A stretch of DNA of 44,139 nt from Prolixibacteraceae bacterium (GTDB taxonomy: Bacteria; Bacteroidota; Bacteroidia; Bacteroidales; Prolixibacteraceae). Below the pieces are notes generated by a model. It saw only the letters and a program-made list of their open reading frames with translations. It searched no databases and was not told the origin of the DNA. The stretch is from positions 1 through 44,139 of the forward strand of contig JANQII010000015.1 in assembly GCA_028282195.1 (NCBI GenBank). The letters run 5' to 3'. Positions 18,526-27,298 of this stretch are shown here, one piece after another (the stretch's first letter is position 1; every line of letters begins with the position of its first letter). Position numbers and translations under genes: made by a program.

Positions 18526-19800
18526 ATGAGGTACTTGACATATAACGCAAAAACGTTTCGAAATATCGAATACATGCGATACCTGCCGGAAGAAGTTAAA
18601 CAGGAAATCGAGATAGTTTCCAAAGTAATTCCATTTAAATCAAATAATTATGTAGTCGATTATTTAATTGATTGGGAGAATTATGAAAACGATCCGATAT
18701 ATATTTTAACCTTCCCAAATAAAAACATGCTTCGTGAAGACCAATATGAGCGTGTAAAAAGAGCTGTAGATCAGAATTTATCTGAAGATGAATTATACGA
18801 AGTAGTTAATAGTGTCCGGTTGGAGATGAATCCCCACCCGGCACAACAGCTAACAAACATTCCGCAGCTTAATGGTGAAAAATTACCCGGGGTTCAGCAT
18901 AAATACCGCGACATCGTTTTATTCTTTCCTACCCAGGGACAATCCTGTCACGCGCATTGCACCTTTTGTTTTCGCTGGCCACAGTTCACCAAACAATTGG
19001 ATTTGCAATTCTCCATGCGCGAAATTGACAAGGTAATTGAATACATACGTGAGCATGAATTTGTACATGAGCTGTTATTTACGGGTGGCGACCCAATGAT
19101 TATGAGCCCGGCAGTACTTTCCGGCTATGTAGATAAGGTCATTGATGCCAAAATACCCAATCTGGACACCATTCGTTTTGGCACTAAAGCTCTCACCTAT
19201 TGGCCATTTACTTTTTTACCTTCTTATAATGAAGAAGCTGAAGAAATGCTAAACATGTTCAGGCGAATAACCGATAGTGGAATGCATTTATCGATAATGG
19301 CTCATTTTAATCATCCGGTAGAATTGGAAAATGAGGCGCTACAGGAAGCGATTGCCAATATTCGGGAAACCGGTGCTCAAATCAGGACACAGGCTCCGGT
19401 GTTAAATCATATAAACAATAGCAGCCAGCTTTGGGCAAATATGTGGACCAAACAAGTAAATCTGGGATTAGTGCCTTACTACATGTTTATTGAACGGGAA
19501 ACAGGCCCTTACGAATATTTTCAGGTTCCACTTGCTGAAGTTTATAACATATATTCTGAAGCTATTCGACTGACCGGAAGCCTGGCAAAAACAGTAACTG
19601 CACCGGTTATGTCAGCTGCCAAAGGAAAAGTACAGATATTAGGAGTTGTAGATAATCCACTGGATGGTAAAAAATACTTTATACTACAGTACGCACGCCA
19701 TCGGGATTATTCCAAAACCTTTAAGCCGTTTTTGGTTGAATATGATGAAAAAGCTACCTGGGTAGATCAGCTTACAGAATTGGTTCCAAATTCGATTTAA
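18526..19800 (+). CDS. KamA-family radical SAM protein (lysine 2,3-aminomutase-like)
   Basis: 424 residues. The radical SAM cluster motif is CHAHCTFC (C141, C145, C148), followed by FRWPQF. GGDP (187-190) is the SAM-binding loop. The C-terminal third (QTRAPVL-like RTQAPVLNHINNS, VPYYMF) resembles lysine 2,3-aminomutases. It is not the canonical enzyme: the cluster motif lacks the usual CRHC arrangement, so the substrate is uncertain and mutase activity is not assured. The stop codon is followed six bases later by a diflavin reductase start, a tight pairing that suggests the reductase feeds electrons to the [4Fe-4S] cluster (inference). Confidence 0.85.
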   Translation: MRYLTYNAKTFRNIEYMRYLPEEVKQEIEIVSKVIPFKSNNYVVDYLIDWENYENDPIYILTFPNKNMLREDQYERVKRAVDQNLSEDELYEVVNSVRLEMNPHPAQQLTNIPQLNGEKLPGVQHKYRDIVLFFPTQGQSCHAHCTFCFRWPQFTKQLDLQFSMREIDKVIEYIREHEFVHELLFTGGDPMIMSPAVLSGYVDKVIDAKIPNLDTIRFGTKALTYWPFTFLPSYNEEAEEMLNMFRRITDSGMHLSIMAHFNHPVELENEALQEAIANIRETGAQIRTQAPVLNHINNSSQLWANMWTKQVNLGLVPYYMFIERETGPYEYFQVPLAEVYNIYSEAIRLTGSLAKTVTAPVMSAAKGKVQILGVVDNPLDGKKYFILQYARHRDYSKTFKPFLVEYDEKATWVDQLTELVPNSI

Positions 19801-19806
19801 TTGACT

Positions 19807-21423
19807 ATGAGCAGTACACTTTCAATCATATATGGCAGCCGGACTGGCAATTCAAAATCCATTGCCGAGGTGGCTGAACGCTATGCTAATCACCTGGGTT
19901 TAAAAACCCGGTTATTGGATATGAAAACCATGAACCCAGAAGTAATTGGGGAGATCAATAATCTGCTTCTGATAGTAAGCACTCATGGAGAAGGAGACCC
20001 TCCGGCAGTTGCCCTTAATTTCTACAATTATTTGCATCAGAAACACAATAGTTCCCTTGCTCAATTGAACTTCAGTGTTCTTGCTCTTGGGGACAGCAGC
20101 TATAAAGATTACTGCAAAACCGGAAAAGACTTTGCCGAACGATTTAAAGAACTTCAGGCAAATTGTACTTATGACCTGGTTGAATGCGATGTCGATTTTG
20201 AAGAAACTGCCCGTCAGTGGATAATTGATGCCGTCGATGTGTTTAAAAACCGTTTAAATGGTCACTTCAAACCAGAAAAGCAAGATTTCTCATTTGACTT
20301 TCATTCTACAGATGACGAAAGTGGAACTTTTCAGGTTGTTGTAAAAGAGAAGCGTAATCTTTGTTCTGAAGATTCTACGAAGAAAACATTGCACCTCGCG
20401 CTTTCTTTGGGAGAAACCAAAAAGGAATATAAAGCCGGAGACTCAGTCGCAATAAAATGTACAAATTCCCGCTTTTTCGTAGACCGACTTCTAAAACAGC
20501 TTCAATTTGATGGAACCCATACCATTTGGAAGGATGATACTCCCCGGTTCCTGAAACAAGTTTTACTCGAAGATTATGAGTTAAGCCTGTTAACACCTGT
20601 TGTTCTAAATAAATATGCTGAATTCTCAGACAAGGATGATATCAAACAATTATTCGGAGGCGATGATAAGGTAAAAAGCTACTGTGCCAATCACGATTTA
20701 CTGGATTTAGTAACTGAATATCCAGGCAATATTTCTCCTGAAGATTTTCTAACTGTTTTACGTAAGTTAAAACCGCGACTTTATTCTGTTGCATCAAGCT
20801 CTGTAGCTTATCCTGGCGAAGTTCACATTACTTTGGGTGTTATGGAATATGATCTGGATGATCGTCCGCATATTGGGGTTACATCTTCTTTTCTACAGGA
20901 TCGGATTGAAGTAGGTGATCGGATTTCTATTTACATTGAAAACAACGACAGTTTTCGTCTTCCTGAAAACCCGAAGGCACCAACAATTATGATTTCTAAC
21001 GGAACAGGAATAGCTGCGTATAGAGCGTTTCTACAAGAAAGAAAAGCGTTAAGTGCAAAAGGTAAGAACTGGCTATTCTTTGGCGAACGCCACTCCGAAA
21101 AAGATTTTCTGTACAAAGATGAAATATTGGGCTATGTTGAAGATGGTACAATTACAAAGCTAAACACAGCTTTTTCAAGAGATCAGGAGGAAAAGATTTA
21201 CGTACAACATAAATTGTTGGAAAATGCCAGTGATATTTATGATTGGATAGCTAATAAAAAAGCGGTGGTCTATATCTGCGGAAATAAGCGAACAATGGCT
21301 GTTGGAGTACGACAAGCCTTGCTGGACATTCTTTGCAAGGAAGGAAATATGTCAAAAGAAGAAGCTCAGGGTTATATCAAAACAATGAAAGCTGAAAAAC
21401 GCTGGCAGGAAGATGTTTATTAA
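19807..21423 (+). CDS. NADPH diflavin reductase, CysJ-like
   Basis: 538 residues. An FMN-binding flavodoxin domain (about 1-140: YGSRTGNSKSIAE, STHGEGDPP, LALGDSSYKDYC) is followed by an FAD-binding domain (RLYSVASSS) and an NADP-binding domain (SNGTGIAAYRAFLQER, FFGERHSEKDFLY, YICGNKRTM). It ends KRWQEDVY, like the KRYQRDVY end of sulfite reductase flavoprotein. No sulfite reductase haemoprotein (CysI) is next to it. ATG at 19807 is preferred over an in-frame TTG at 19801. Adjacent to the KamA-family gene, it may be an electron donor for that radical enzyme; a sulfite-reductase role elsewhere in the genome remains possible. Confidence 0.88.
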   Translation: MSSTLSIIYGSRTGNSKSIAEVAERYANHLGLKTRLLDMKTMNPEVIGEINNLLLIVSTHGEGDPPAVALNFYNYLHQKHNSSLAQLNFSVLALGDSSYKDYCKTGKDFAERFKELQANCTYDLVECDVDFEETARQWIIDAVDVFKNRLNGHFKPEKQDFSFDFHSTDDESGTFQVVVKEKRNLCSEDSTKKTLHLALSLGETKKEYKAGDSVAIKCTNSRFFVDRLLKQLQFDGTHTIWKDDTPRFLKQVLLEDYELSLLTPVVLNKYAEFSDKDDIKQLFGGDDKVKSYCANHDLLDLVTEYPGNISPEDFLTVLRKLKPRLYSVASSSVAYPGEVHITLGVMEYDLDDRPHIGVTSSFLQDRIEVGDRISIYIENNDSFRLPENPKAPTIMISNGTGIAAYRAFLQERKALSAKGKNWLFFGERHSEKDFLYKDEILGYVEDGTITKLNTAFSRDQEEKIYVQHKLLENASDIYDWIANKKAVVYICGNKRTMAVGVRQALLDILCKEGNMSKEEAQGYIKTMKAEKRWQEDVY

Positions 21424-21457
21424 AAAGCAACCTATTAGTTCCACTTTACAGATCAAT

Positions 21458-22231
21458 CTATAAATTACGAACTTTTAGTCCCTGCCGAAGGAATCGATCT
21501 CCAAGAAGTTTCTCAATATTGTTTCGTGAAGTATCATTCCGCTTTTCAAACTGACTAATAACCCGCGTCAGATAACTGCGAACTTTACGGTTTTCATTTT
21601 GTTCATTGAAATGTTCAATCGAATCTATTAACACCTTGTTATCATGCCAACTACCGATATTATTATCTAATGTTTTTATCGTTTTACGAAGCGACTTCAA
21701 ACCTTCACTCATTTTCGATTTTCTGGTCAATGACAAAATATCACCTGTACGTTTAATCTGTGTTCTGATTTTATGCAAAACATCATCATCGTGAACAGCC
21801 TCAAGTAGTTCCATTACTTTACTCAATCTCTTCAATCTAAACGCATAGATTTGATTACTGATTTGCTCTTCAGATAAGCTTTTGAGTCTTTCAAACAAAG
21901 CCACATTTAACTCTTTAAACTTCTCATGATCAAAGCCTTTCAATTCTGTTATTAATTTCCGAATCGCCCGTTTTTTCTGCTCATTTAAAAAATACCGGTA
22001 GGGATGAATATAAACCAAACGCCTTCCTGAAATGAGTTTAAGATTTAATTGAATCTCCCGTACTAATCCTGCCTGCTTAAAAATTGGAGATAAAATCGCG
22101 AGATGTTGCCCCTTACTGATTTCCCCATTGCTCACAAACTCCAATAATGACAACAATGTCCTCATTCGTTTTATGCTCAACCTAAGCTTTGTGAATATCA
22201 ACAACCCTTTGAGCTTTAAGCGTGCGTTCAT
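21458..22231 (-). CDS. CHAD domain protein
   Basis: About 257 residues, all helical and rich in Lys/Arg, with two CHAD half-repeats: LRLSIKRMRTLLSLLEFV near the N-terminus and HKIRTQIKRTGDILSL / LKSLRKTIKTLDNNIGSWHDNKVLIDSI in the second half. CHAD domains bind polyphosphate through conserved basic residues, so the protein probably associates with polyphosphate granules (family knowledge). There is no CYTH domain fused. An in-frame TTG seven codons upstream is possible, but ATG 22229-22231 is the simpler start. Same strand as truA, 160 bases downstream of it. Confidence 0.78.
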   Translation of the reverse strand: MNARLKLKGLLIFTKLRLSIKRMRTLLSLLEFVSNGEISKGQHLAILSPIFKQAGLVREIQLNLKLISGRRLVYIHPYRYFLNEQKKRAIRKLITELKGFDHEKFKELNVALFERLKSLSEEQISNQIYAFRLKRLSKVMELLEAVHDDDVLHKIRTQIKRTGDILSLTRKSKMSEGLKSLRKTIKTLDNNIGSWHDNKVLIDSIEHFNEQNENRKVRSYLTRVISQFEKRNDTSRNNIEKLLGDRFLRQGLKVRNL

Positions 22232-22393
22232 AATTTTTATTGAAAGCTGCAATTTGTCTTTTAAAGTATGTCTGGAGTCTTTGCTTTTTCATCCCAACAG
22301 CGAAATACCTAATTTCAACAACAAACCAATCAGTAAAATTCATACTAATAAGTGTATTTCTAAGATAAAAAAACTAAGCTGCCAAGTCAAGGA

Positions 22394-23161
22394 CTAAATA
22401 TCCTGAATAGAAGTAAAAATTTCTTCGGGGTAAGCAACGTGGGCCAAAAACAGCCCTTGGGCAGGAGCAGAGACACCCGCAACCCCTCTATCTTTTGCTT
22501 CCAGAACCTTTCTCAAATCAGAAGGTTCAATTTTTCCCCGCCCTATTTCAACCATGGTACCTACAATTGCGCGAACCATATTTCGCAAAAACCTGTCAGC
22601 CTTAACAGTAAAAACCAAACGGTTATTTTGTTGCTTCCATTTCGCATGATAAATTTTACAATTGTTAGTTTTTACATCAGTGTGTAGCTTGCTAAAACTT
22701 GTGAAGTCTTCATAATCAAATAAAATAGCACAAGCTTCATTCATTTTATCCACATCCAGCTTACGCCTCAAATACCAGGAGCTTTCCTGTACGAACGGAT
22801 CTTTTTGAAGGTTAATATAATAGTGATAAGTCCTGGATGTCGCATCAAACCGTGCATGAGCTTCTGAATTAACCTTGCTTAACTTAAAAATTGCAATATC
22901 GTTGTTTAAGAAGCTATTCAATTTGTATGCAAAATCAGAATGATCCAGATTCGTTTTTTCAGAATCAAAATGGGCAACAAAATAACTGGCATGAACGCCT
23001 GTATCTGTTCTGCCAGCACCTGTCACAGCAATTTCTTCCCTGCAAATTGTAGCCAACGCACTTTCCAGGCATTGCTGCACAGTCTCTGTGTTTGGTTGAA
23101 TTTGCCACCCATGAAAACGGCTGCCATTATAGGCCAATTCTATGAAATAGCGTTGTTTCAA
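22394..23161 (-). CDS. truA: tRNA pseudouridine(38-40) synthase
   Basis: 255 residues. Modifies uridines 38-40 of the tRNA anticodon stem. The signature GAGRTDTGVHA contains the catalytic aspartate (about residue 52). RYFIELAYNGSRFHGWQ opens the protein as in other TruA, and DRFLRNMVRAIVGTMVEIGRG is the conserved C-terminal block. Homology begins right at the first codon, which is TTG (minus strand, 23161-23159). No ATG is available at that point, so a TTG start is likely. It is divergent from the moxR/bat operon. Confidence 0.95.
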   Translation of the reverse strand: MKQRYFIELAYNGSRFHGWQIQPNTETVQQCLESALATICREEIAVTGAGRTDTGVHASYFVAHFDSEKTNLDHSDFAYKLNSFLNNDIAIFKLSKVNSEAHARFDATSRTYHYYINLQKDPFVQESSWYLRRKLDVDKMNEACAILFDYEDFTSFSKLHTDVKTNNCKIYHAKWKQQNNRLVFTVKADRFLRNMVRAIVGTMVEIGRGKIEPSDLRKVLEAKDRGVAGVSAPAQGLFLAHVAYPEEIFTSIQDI

Positions 23162-23245
23162 TATTTTGAATTTTAGTCAAAAGTAAAAAAATAAAAATAT
23201 CTTGTTCATAAACCGCCAGAATTATTAATTTTACAGCGCTTTCAG

Positions 23246-23289
23246 AAGATGTATACTTAACAAATTTTAACAAAAATACATCTTTTTTT
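23246..23289 (+). terminator. Terminator-like hairpin upstream of moxR
   Basis: AAGATGTAT (23246-23254) pairs perfectly with ATACATCTT (23276-23284) across a 21-base loop and runs into T residues. There is no rightward gene before it to terminate, since truA reads the other way. It may be a leader attenuator of the bat operon, the end of a short antisense transcript, or chance in AT-rich DNA. Confidence 0.45.
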
Positions 23290-23303
23290 AAGCATCTTTA
23301 AAT

Positions 23304-23311
23304 TATTTTCG
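23304..23311 (+). promoter_or_regulatory. Weak -7 candidate for the bat operon
   Basis: TATTTTCG differs from TAnnTTTG at one base and lies 32 bases before the moxR start. It is the best match between the hairpin and the gene; support is limited. Confidence 0.28.
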
Positions 23312-23343
23312 ACGACCAAAACAAGAAAAAAAGTTATACAGAT

Positions 23344-24339
23344 ATGGAGCAATCAGTAGATATTCGCGAGTTAAACGAACGGATTCAAAAAGAAAGTTCT
23401 TTTGTTGATTTGATCACCCTGGAAATGAACAAGGTGATTGTAGGACAAAAACATTTGGTAGAAAGTTTATTGATCGGGCTGTTATCCGATGGGCACATTC
23501 TTTTGGAAGGTGTTCCCGGACTTGCAAAAACCCTTGCAATTAATACCCTTTCAAGAACAATTGATGCCAAATTTTCACGTATTCAGTTTACCCCGGACTT
23601 GCTTCCTGCTGACTTACTAGGTACAATGATTTACAGTCAGAAGAATGAAGAGTTTGTCATTAAAAAAGGGCCTATCTTCACAAACTTTGTATTGGCTGAC
23701 GAGATCAACCGTGCACCTGCAAAAGTGCAGTCTGCACTTCTTGAAGCAATGCAGGAACGCCAAATCACAATTGGTGACAACACATTTAAGCTGGAAGAAC
23801 CATTCCTGGTAATGGCAACCCAAAACCCGATTGAGCAGGAAGGTACTTATCCGCTTCCGGAAGCACAAGTTGACCGTTTTATGCTGAAAGTGGTCATTGA
23901 ATACCCAAAGAAAGAAGAAGAAAAACTGATCATTCAGCAGAACCTGCTGAAACAATATCCGCAACCTTCAACAATTTTAAAACCGAAAGATATTCTTAAA
24001 GCACGTGATGTGGTTAAAGATGTTTATCTGGATGAAAAAATCAGCAAGTACATCGTCGATATCGTATTTGCCACAAGGAATCCCGAAGAATATGGCCTGG
24101 ACCAATTCGCAGATATGATTTCGTTCGGTGGTTCTCCAAGGGCTAGTATTAGTTTGGCCCAGGCTTCAAAAGCTTATGCCTTCATTAAGCGACGTGGATA
24201 TGTAATTCCGGAAGATGTTCGTGCTGTTTGTGCTGATGTACTCCGTCACCGTATCGGTTTAAGCTACGAAGCAGAAGCTAACAATATCACATCAGAAGAT
24301 ATCATTACTGAAATATTGAATAAAGTAGAAGTTCCTTAA
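23344..24339 (+). CDS. MoxR-family AAA+ ATPase
   Basis: 331 residues. Walker A is GVPGLAKT (56-63), Walker B is VLADEINRAPAK and the arginine-finger region follows ATQNPIEQEGTYPLPEAQVDRF. MoxR ATPases act as chaperones that load or activate VWA-domain partners, and here the partners are encoded right behind it (DUF58, BatA, BatB). It is the first gene of the operon that runs to 31877. A 73-base gap with phased repeats separates it from the next gene. In Bacteroides the equivalent gene is called batI. The family call is firm. Confidence 0.96.
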   Translation: MEQSVDIRELNERIQKESSFVDLITLEMNKVIVGQKHLVESLLIGLLSDGHILLEGVPGLAKTLAINTLSRTIDAKFSRIQFTPDLLPADLLGTMIYSQKNEEFVIKKGPIFTNFVLADEINRAPAKVQSALLEAMQERQITIGDNTFKLEEPFLVMATQNPIEQEGTYPLPEAQVDRFMLKVVIEYPKKEEEKLIIQQNLLKQYPQPSTILKPKDILKARDVVKDVYLDEKISKYIVDIVFATRNPEEYGLDQFADMISFGGSPRASISLAQASKAYAFIKRRGYVIPEDVRAVCADVLRHRIGLSYEAEANNITSEDIITEILNKVEVP

Positions 24340-24340
24340 T

Positions 24341-24410
24341 CGAGTTTCGGGTTTCGAGATGCGTGTTACAAGTTATCAGGCATCCAGAGTCTAGTATCTA
24401 ATTAGTTCGA
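24341..24410. repeat. 7-bp phased tract inside the bat operon
   Basis: The gap between moxR and the DUF58 gene is ten units in one phase: CGAGTTT, CGGGTTT, CGAGATG, CGTGTTA, CAAGTTA, TCAGGCA, TCCAGAG, TCTAGTA, TCTAATT, AGTTCGA. It starts two bases after the moxR stop and ends almost at the next ATG. Confidence 0.72.
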
Positions 24411-24412
24411 AT

Positions 24413-25294
24413 ATGGAGCACACTGAGTTACTAAAAAAAGTACGGAAAATTGAGATTAAGACGAGAGGTCTGAGTCGAAATATTTTCGCTGGCGAATACC
24501 ATTCGGCTTTCAAGGGGCGAGGTATGGCTTTCAGTGAAGTACGCGAATACCAGTTTGGTGATGACGTGCGTAATATCGACTGGAACGTGACCGCTCGTTA
24601 CAACAAGCCGTACATTAAAATATTTGAAGAAGAACGCGAGTTGACAGTGATGTTGATGATTGATGTCAGCGGTTCTCGTGATTTTGGTTCTTTCGATAAG
24701 TTCAAGAAGAATGTAATCACTGAAATTTCTGCAGTGCTTTCTTTTTCCGCGATTCAGAATAATGATAAGATTGGGGTAATTTTCTTTTCTGAAAAAATTG
24801 AAAAATTTATTCCTCCCAAAAAAGGGAAATCCCACATCCTAAGAATCATTCGCGAGCTGATTGACTTTGAACCAGATAGCCACGGTACAAATATTACAGA
24901 AGCTATTCGTTATATGACAAACGCAATTAAAAAGCGATGCACTAGCTTTATTATCTCTGACTTCATTCAAAATGAAGAAGATTTTGAAAAAGCTTTGACC
25001 ATTGCCAACAACAAGCATGATGTTGTTGCATTGCGTATTTACGATGAACGGGAAACCAAGCTTCCCCCTATTGGCATGATTAAGCTAAAAGATGCTGAGA
25101 GCGGTGAGTTTATTTGGGTAGACAGTAGTAGCCGTAAAGTTCGTCAGACTTATGAAAACTGGTGGAGGGAAAGTAGCGAAAAGCTTGATTATACATTCAA
25201 ACGAAGCGGTGTTGACTATGTTGACATCAATACGAACGAAGACTATGTCAAATCCCTGATGACTTTATTTAAAAAGCGAGGATTAAAAGCATAA
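24413..25294 (+). CDS. DUF58 domain protein
   Basis: 293 residues, cytoplasmic. The hallmark block VREYQFGDDVRNIDWNVTAR (about 43-62) identifies DUF58. A VWA-like fold follows, with DVSGS in the metal-site position (about 84-88) and RIIRELIDFEPDSHGTNITEA. DUF58 proteins almost always sit next to MoxR and probably act with it. The gene ends two bases before the next ORF, so the operon is continuous here. Confidence 0.93.
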   Translation: MEHTELLKKVRKIEIKTRGLSRNIFAGEYHSAFKGRGMAFSEVREYQFGDDVRNIDWNVTARYNKPYIKIFEEERELTVMLMIDVSGSRDFGSFDKFKKNVITEISAVLSFSAIQNNDKIGVIFFSEKIEKFIPPKKGKSHILRIIRELIDFEPDSHGTNITEAIRYMTNAIKKRCTSFIISDFIQNEEDFEKALTIANNKHDVVALRIYDERETKLPPIGMIKLKDAESGEFIWVDSSSRKVRQTYENWWRESSEKLDYTFKRSGVDYVDINTNEDYVKSLMTLFKKRGLKA

Positions 25295-25296
25295 GT

Positions 25297-26289
25297 ATGA
25301 GAAGACTGATTTCCATAGTACTGTTTATTTGTCTGGCAATGATGTTGCCGCAATATACATCTGCACAAAAGATTCAGGCAAAAGCAATACTTGATTCAAC
25401 TCAGATTTTAATTGGTGACCAGGTAAAACTTCGTATTGAACTGGATCAACCCAAAAACCTGAATATTGATTTTCCGGTAATTGGTGACTCAATTTCACCT
25501 ACAATTGAAATTATTGAGCGATCACCTCTTGATACCTTTGAATTGGATGAAGAAGAGCAAATCAAAATTATTCAAAGCTTCACCATTACAACTTTTGATA
25601 GTGGTCCACAGGAAATTCCACCATTCTATTTCAACCTGCAATACGACGAGTTATCTGATACGATAGAGACCCTTCCGGTTGAGTTTTTTGTGCACACCAT
25701 GCAAATCGACACTACCAGGGGCCCTGTAGATATTAAGAAACCTTATCGTGCTCCAATTACATTAGCTGAAGTATCTCCATATATTTTGGGGGTTATCCTG
25801 ATAGGTGCGGTCATCTTTTTCATTTTTTACTATATAAGAAGAAAGAAAAACAACAAGCCCGTATTCGGCAAACCAGCCAAACCAAAGGAACCTGCACATA
25901 TCATTGCCATTCGTCGACTAGACCAGGTAAAAGAAGAACAACTTTGGCAACATGGGGAAATTAAGCTTTTTTATAGTGAAGTTTCGGACACATTGCGTAC
26001 ATACATTGAAGATCGCTTTAATATTTATGCGATGGAGTATACGACTGACGAAACCATTCAGGCTTTTACAGAACAAAAAGGACTGATCAATGAAAAGTCT
26101 TTTAATGAACTGAAAAACCTGCTGAGTTTATCGGATTTGGTGAAATTTGCAAAATACAAACCTACGGATGATGATCACAACCTGACACTAATGAATGCAT
26201 ATTTCTTTGTAAACCAAACCAAGATTGAAGTGAAAAAAACCGACCAACCTGACGATGACCGGGAAGGTGAAGAAGTTGTGTTAAAATAA
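25297..26289 (+). CDS. Membrane protein with BatD-like N-terminal region
   Basis: 330 residues. A signal peptide (about 1-23) leads an extracytoplasmic beta domain (about 24-150: LIGDQVKLRIELDQPKNL ... FDSGPQEIPPFYFNLQYD) like those at the start of BatD. One transmembrane helix follows (about 162-184), then a cytoplasmic tail with IRRLDQVKEEQLWQHGEIKLFYSEVSD, which resembles BatD C-terminal regions (DUF4381-like). It sits between DUF58 and BatA with 2- and 3-base gaps. It is a second, shorter BatD-type protein in the same operon. The function is unproven; a periplasm-facing part of the Bat/MoxR complex is likely (inference). Confidence 0.8.
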   Translation: MRRLISIVLFICLAMMLPQYTSAQKIQAKAILDSTQILIGDQVKLRIELDQPKNLNIDFPVIGDSISPTIEIIERSPLDTFELDEEEQIKIIQSFTITTFDSGPQEIPPFYFNLQYDELSDTIETLPVEFFVHTMQIDTTRGPVDIKKPYRAPITLAEVSPYILGVILIGAVIFFIFYYIRRKKNNKPVFGKPAKPKEPAHIIAIRRLDQVKEEQLWQHGEIKLFYSEVSDTLRTYIEDRFNIYAMEYTTDETIQAFTEQKGLINEKSFNELKNLLSLSDLVKFAKYKPTDDDHNLTLMNAYFFVNQTKIEVKKTDQPDDDREGEEVVLK

Positions 26290-26292
26290 GAA

Positions 26293-27288
26293 ATGATGAA
26301 CGGTATCGATTATAAAAATCCTGAATTCCTTTACCTGTTACTGGCTCTTGTACCGGTATTAGCCTGGTATATTCTTCGGTTTAAAAAATCAGGAGCCAGT
26401 ATAAAATATTCAACTACAGTTGGTTTAAAAGCTATCTCAAAAGGATGGAAACACTATTTACGCCACTCGCCTTTTGTGCTACTTATTTTTGGATTCTTCC
26501 TGCTAACAGTAGCATTGGCAAGGCCACAATCTTCAAGCAGTTGGCAGGATGTAACTACTGAGGGGATTGATATTGTAATTGCATTGGATATTTCAAGTTC
26601 GATGCTGGCACGCGATTTTCAACCCGATCGCCTGCAGGCCGCAAAGGATGTAGCTACCGAATTTATTTCAGGACGCCGAAATGACAAAATGGGCTTGGTC
26701 GTTTTTGCAGGTGAAAGCTTTACCCAATGCCCGTTAACTACAGATCATGCAGTTTTGATCAACCTTTTCAGGGATATTGAAAGTGGCATGATTGAAGATG
26801 GTACAGCAATTGGTAATGGATTGGCAACAGCTGTTTCCAGATTGAAAGAAAGCGATGCAATCAGCAAGGTCATTATTTTGCTTACTGATGGTGAAAATAA
26901 CCGTGGTGAAATTGCTCCGGTCACCGCAGCTGAAGTTGCAAAAACATTTGGCATTCGCGTTTATACAGTTGGTGTGGGAACAATTGGAACAGCACCCTAC
27001 CCTGTTCAAACTCCTTTTGGCACACAGATTCGCGATATTGAAGTAAAAATTGATGAGGAAACACTACAGGAAATTGCCCAGCTAACCGATGGAAAATATT
27101 TCCGTGCAACAAATAATAATAAGTTGGTTGAAATTTACCAAGAGATTGACAAGCTGGAGCGTTCAAAAATTGAGGTAAAAGAATTCAGCAAAAAAGATGA
27201 AGAGTTTGAGCCATATGCATTAGGCGCCTCTTTATTGCTTCTTCTCTCGTTATTTTTGAAAACAACTTTATTCAGGAACATTCCTTAA
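26293..27288 (+). CDS. batA: BatA, VWA-domain membrane protein
   Basis: 331 residues. Two N-terminal hydrophobic segments (about 12-29 and 60-76), a von Willebrand A domain (about 90-270) with an intact metal site DISSS (D99, S101, S103), the DGTAIG threonine loop and LTDGENNRG, and a C-terminal membrane helix (about 308-326). Bat proteins were first linked to aerotolerance in Bacteroides fragilis. Their biochemical job is still unclear; a MoxR-driven envelope complex is the common view. The start is ATG ATG, so the second ATG is equally possible. Confidence 0.95.
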   Translation: MMNGIDYKNPEFLYLLLALVPVLAWYILRFKKSGASIKYSTTVGLKAISKGWKHYLRHSPFVLLIFGFFLLTVALARPQSSSSWQDVTTEGIDIVIALDISSSMLARDFQPDRLQAAKDVATEFISGRRNDKMGLVVFAGESFTQCPLTTDHAVLINLFRDIESGMIEDGTAIGNGLATAVSRLKESDAISKVIILLTDGENNRGEIAPVTAAEVAKTFGIRVYTVGVGTIGTAPYPVQTPFGTQIRDIEVKIDEETLQEIAQLTDGKYFRATNNNKLVEIYQEIDKLERSKIEVKEFSKKDEEFEPYALGASLLLLLSLFLKTTLFRNIP

Positions 27289-27298
27289 AGGTTTAAAA

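Noticed and set aside
19801-19806. TTG start of the diflavin reductase
   Set aside because: An ATG two codons later gives the normal flavodoxin N-terminus.
24341-24410. Phased tracts as CRISPR repeats or a classical microsatellite
   Set aside because: Units are 7-8 bases with no spacers and drift too much; no cas genes nearby.
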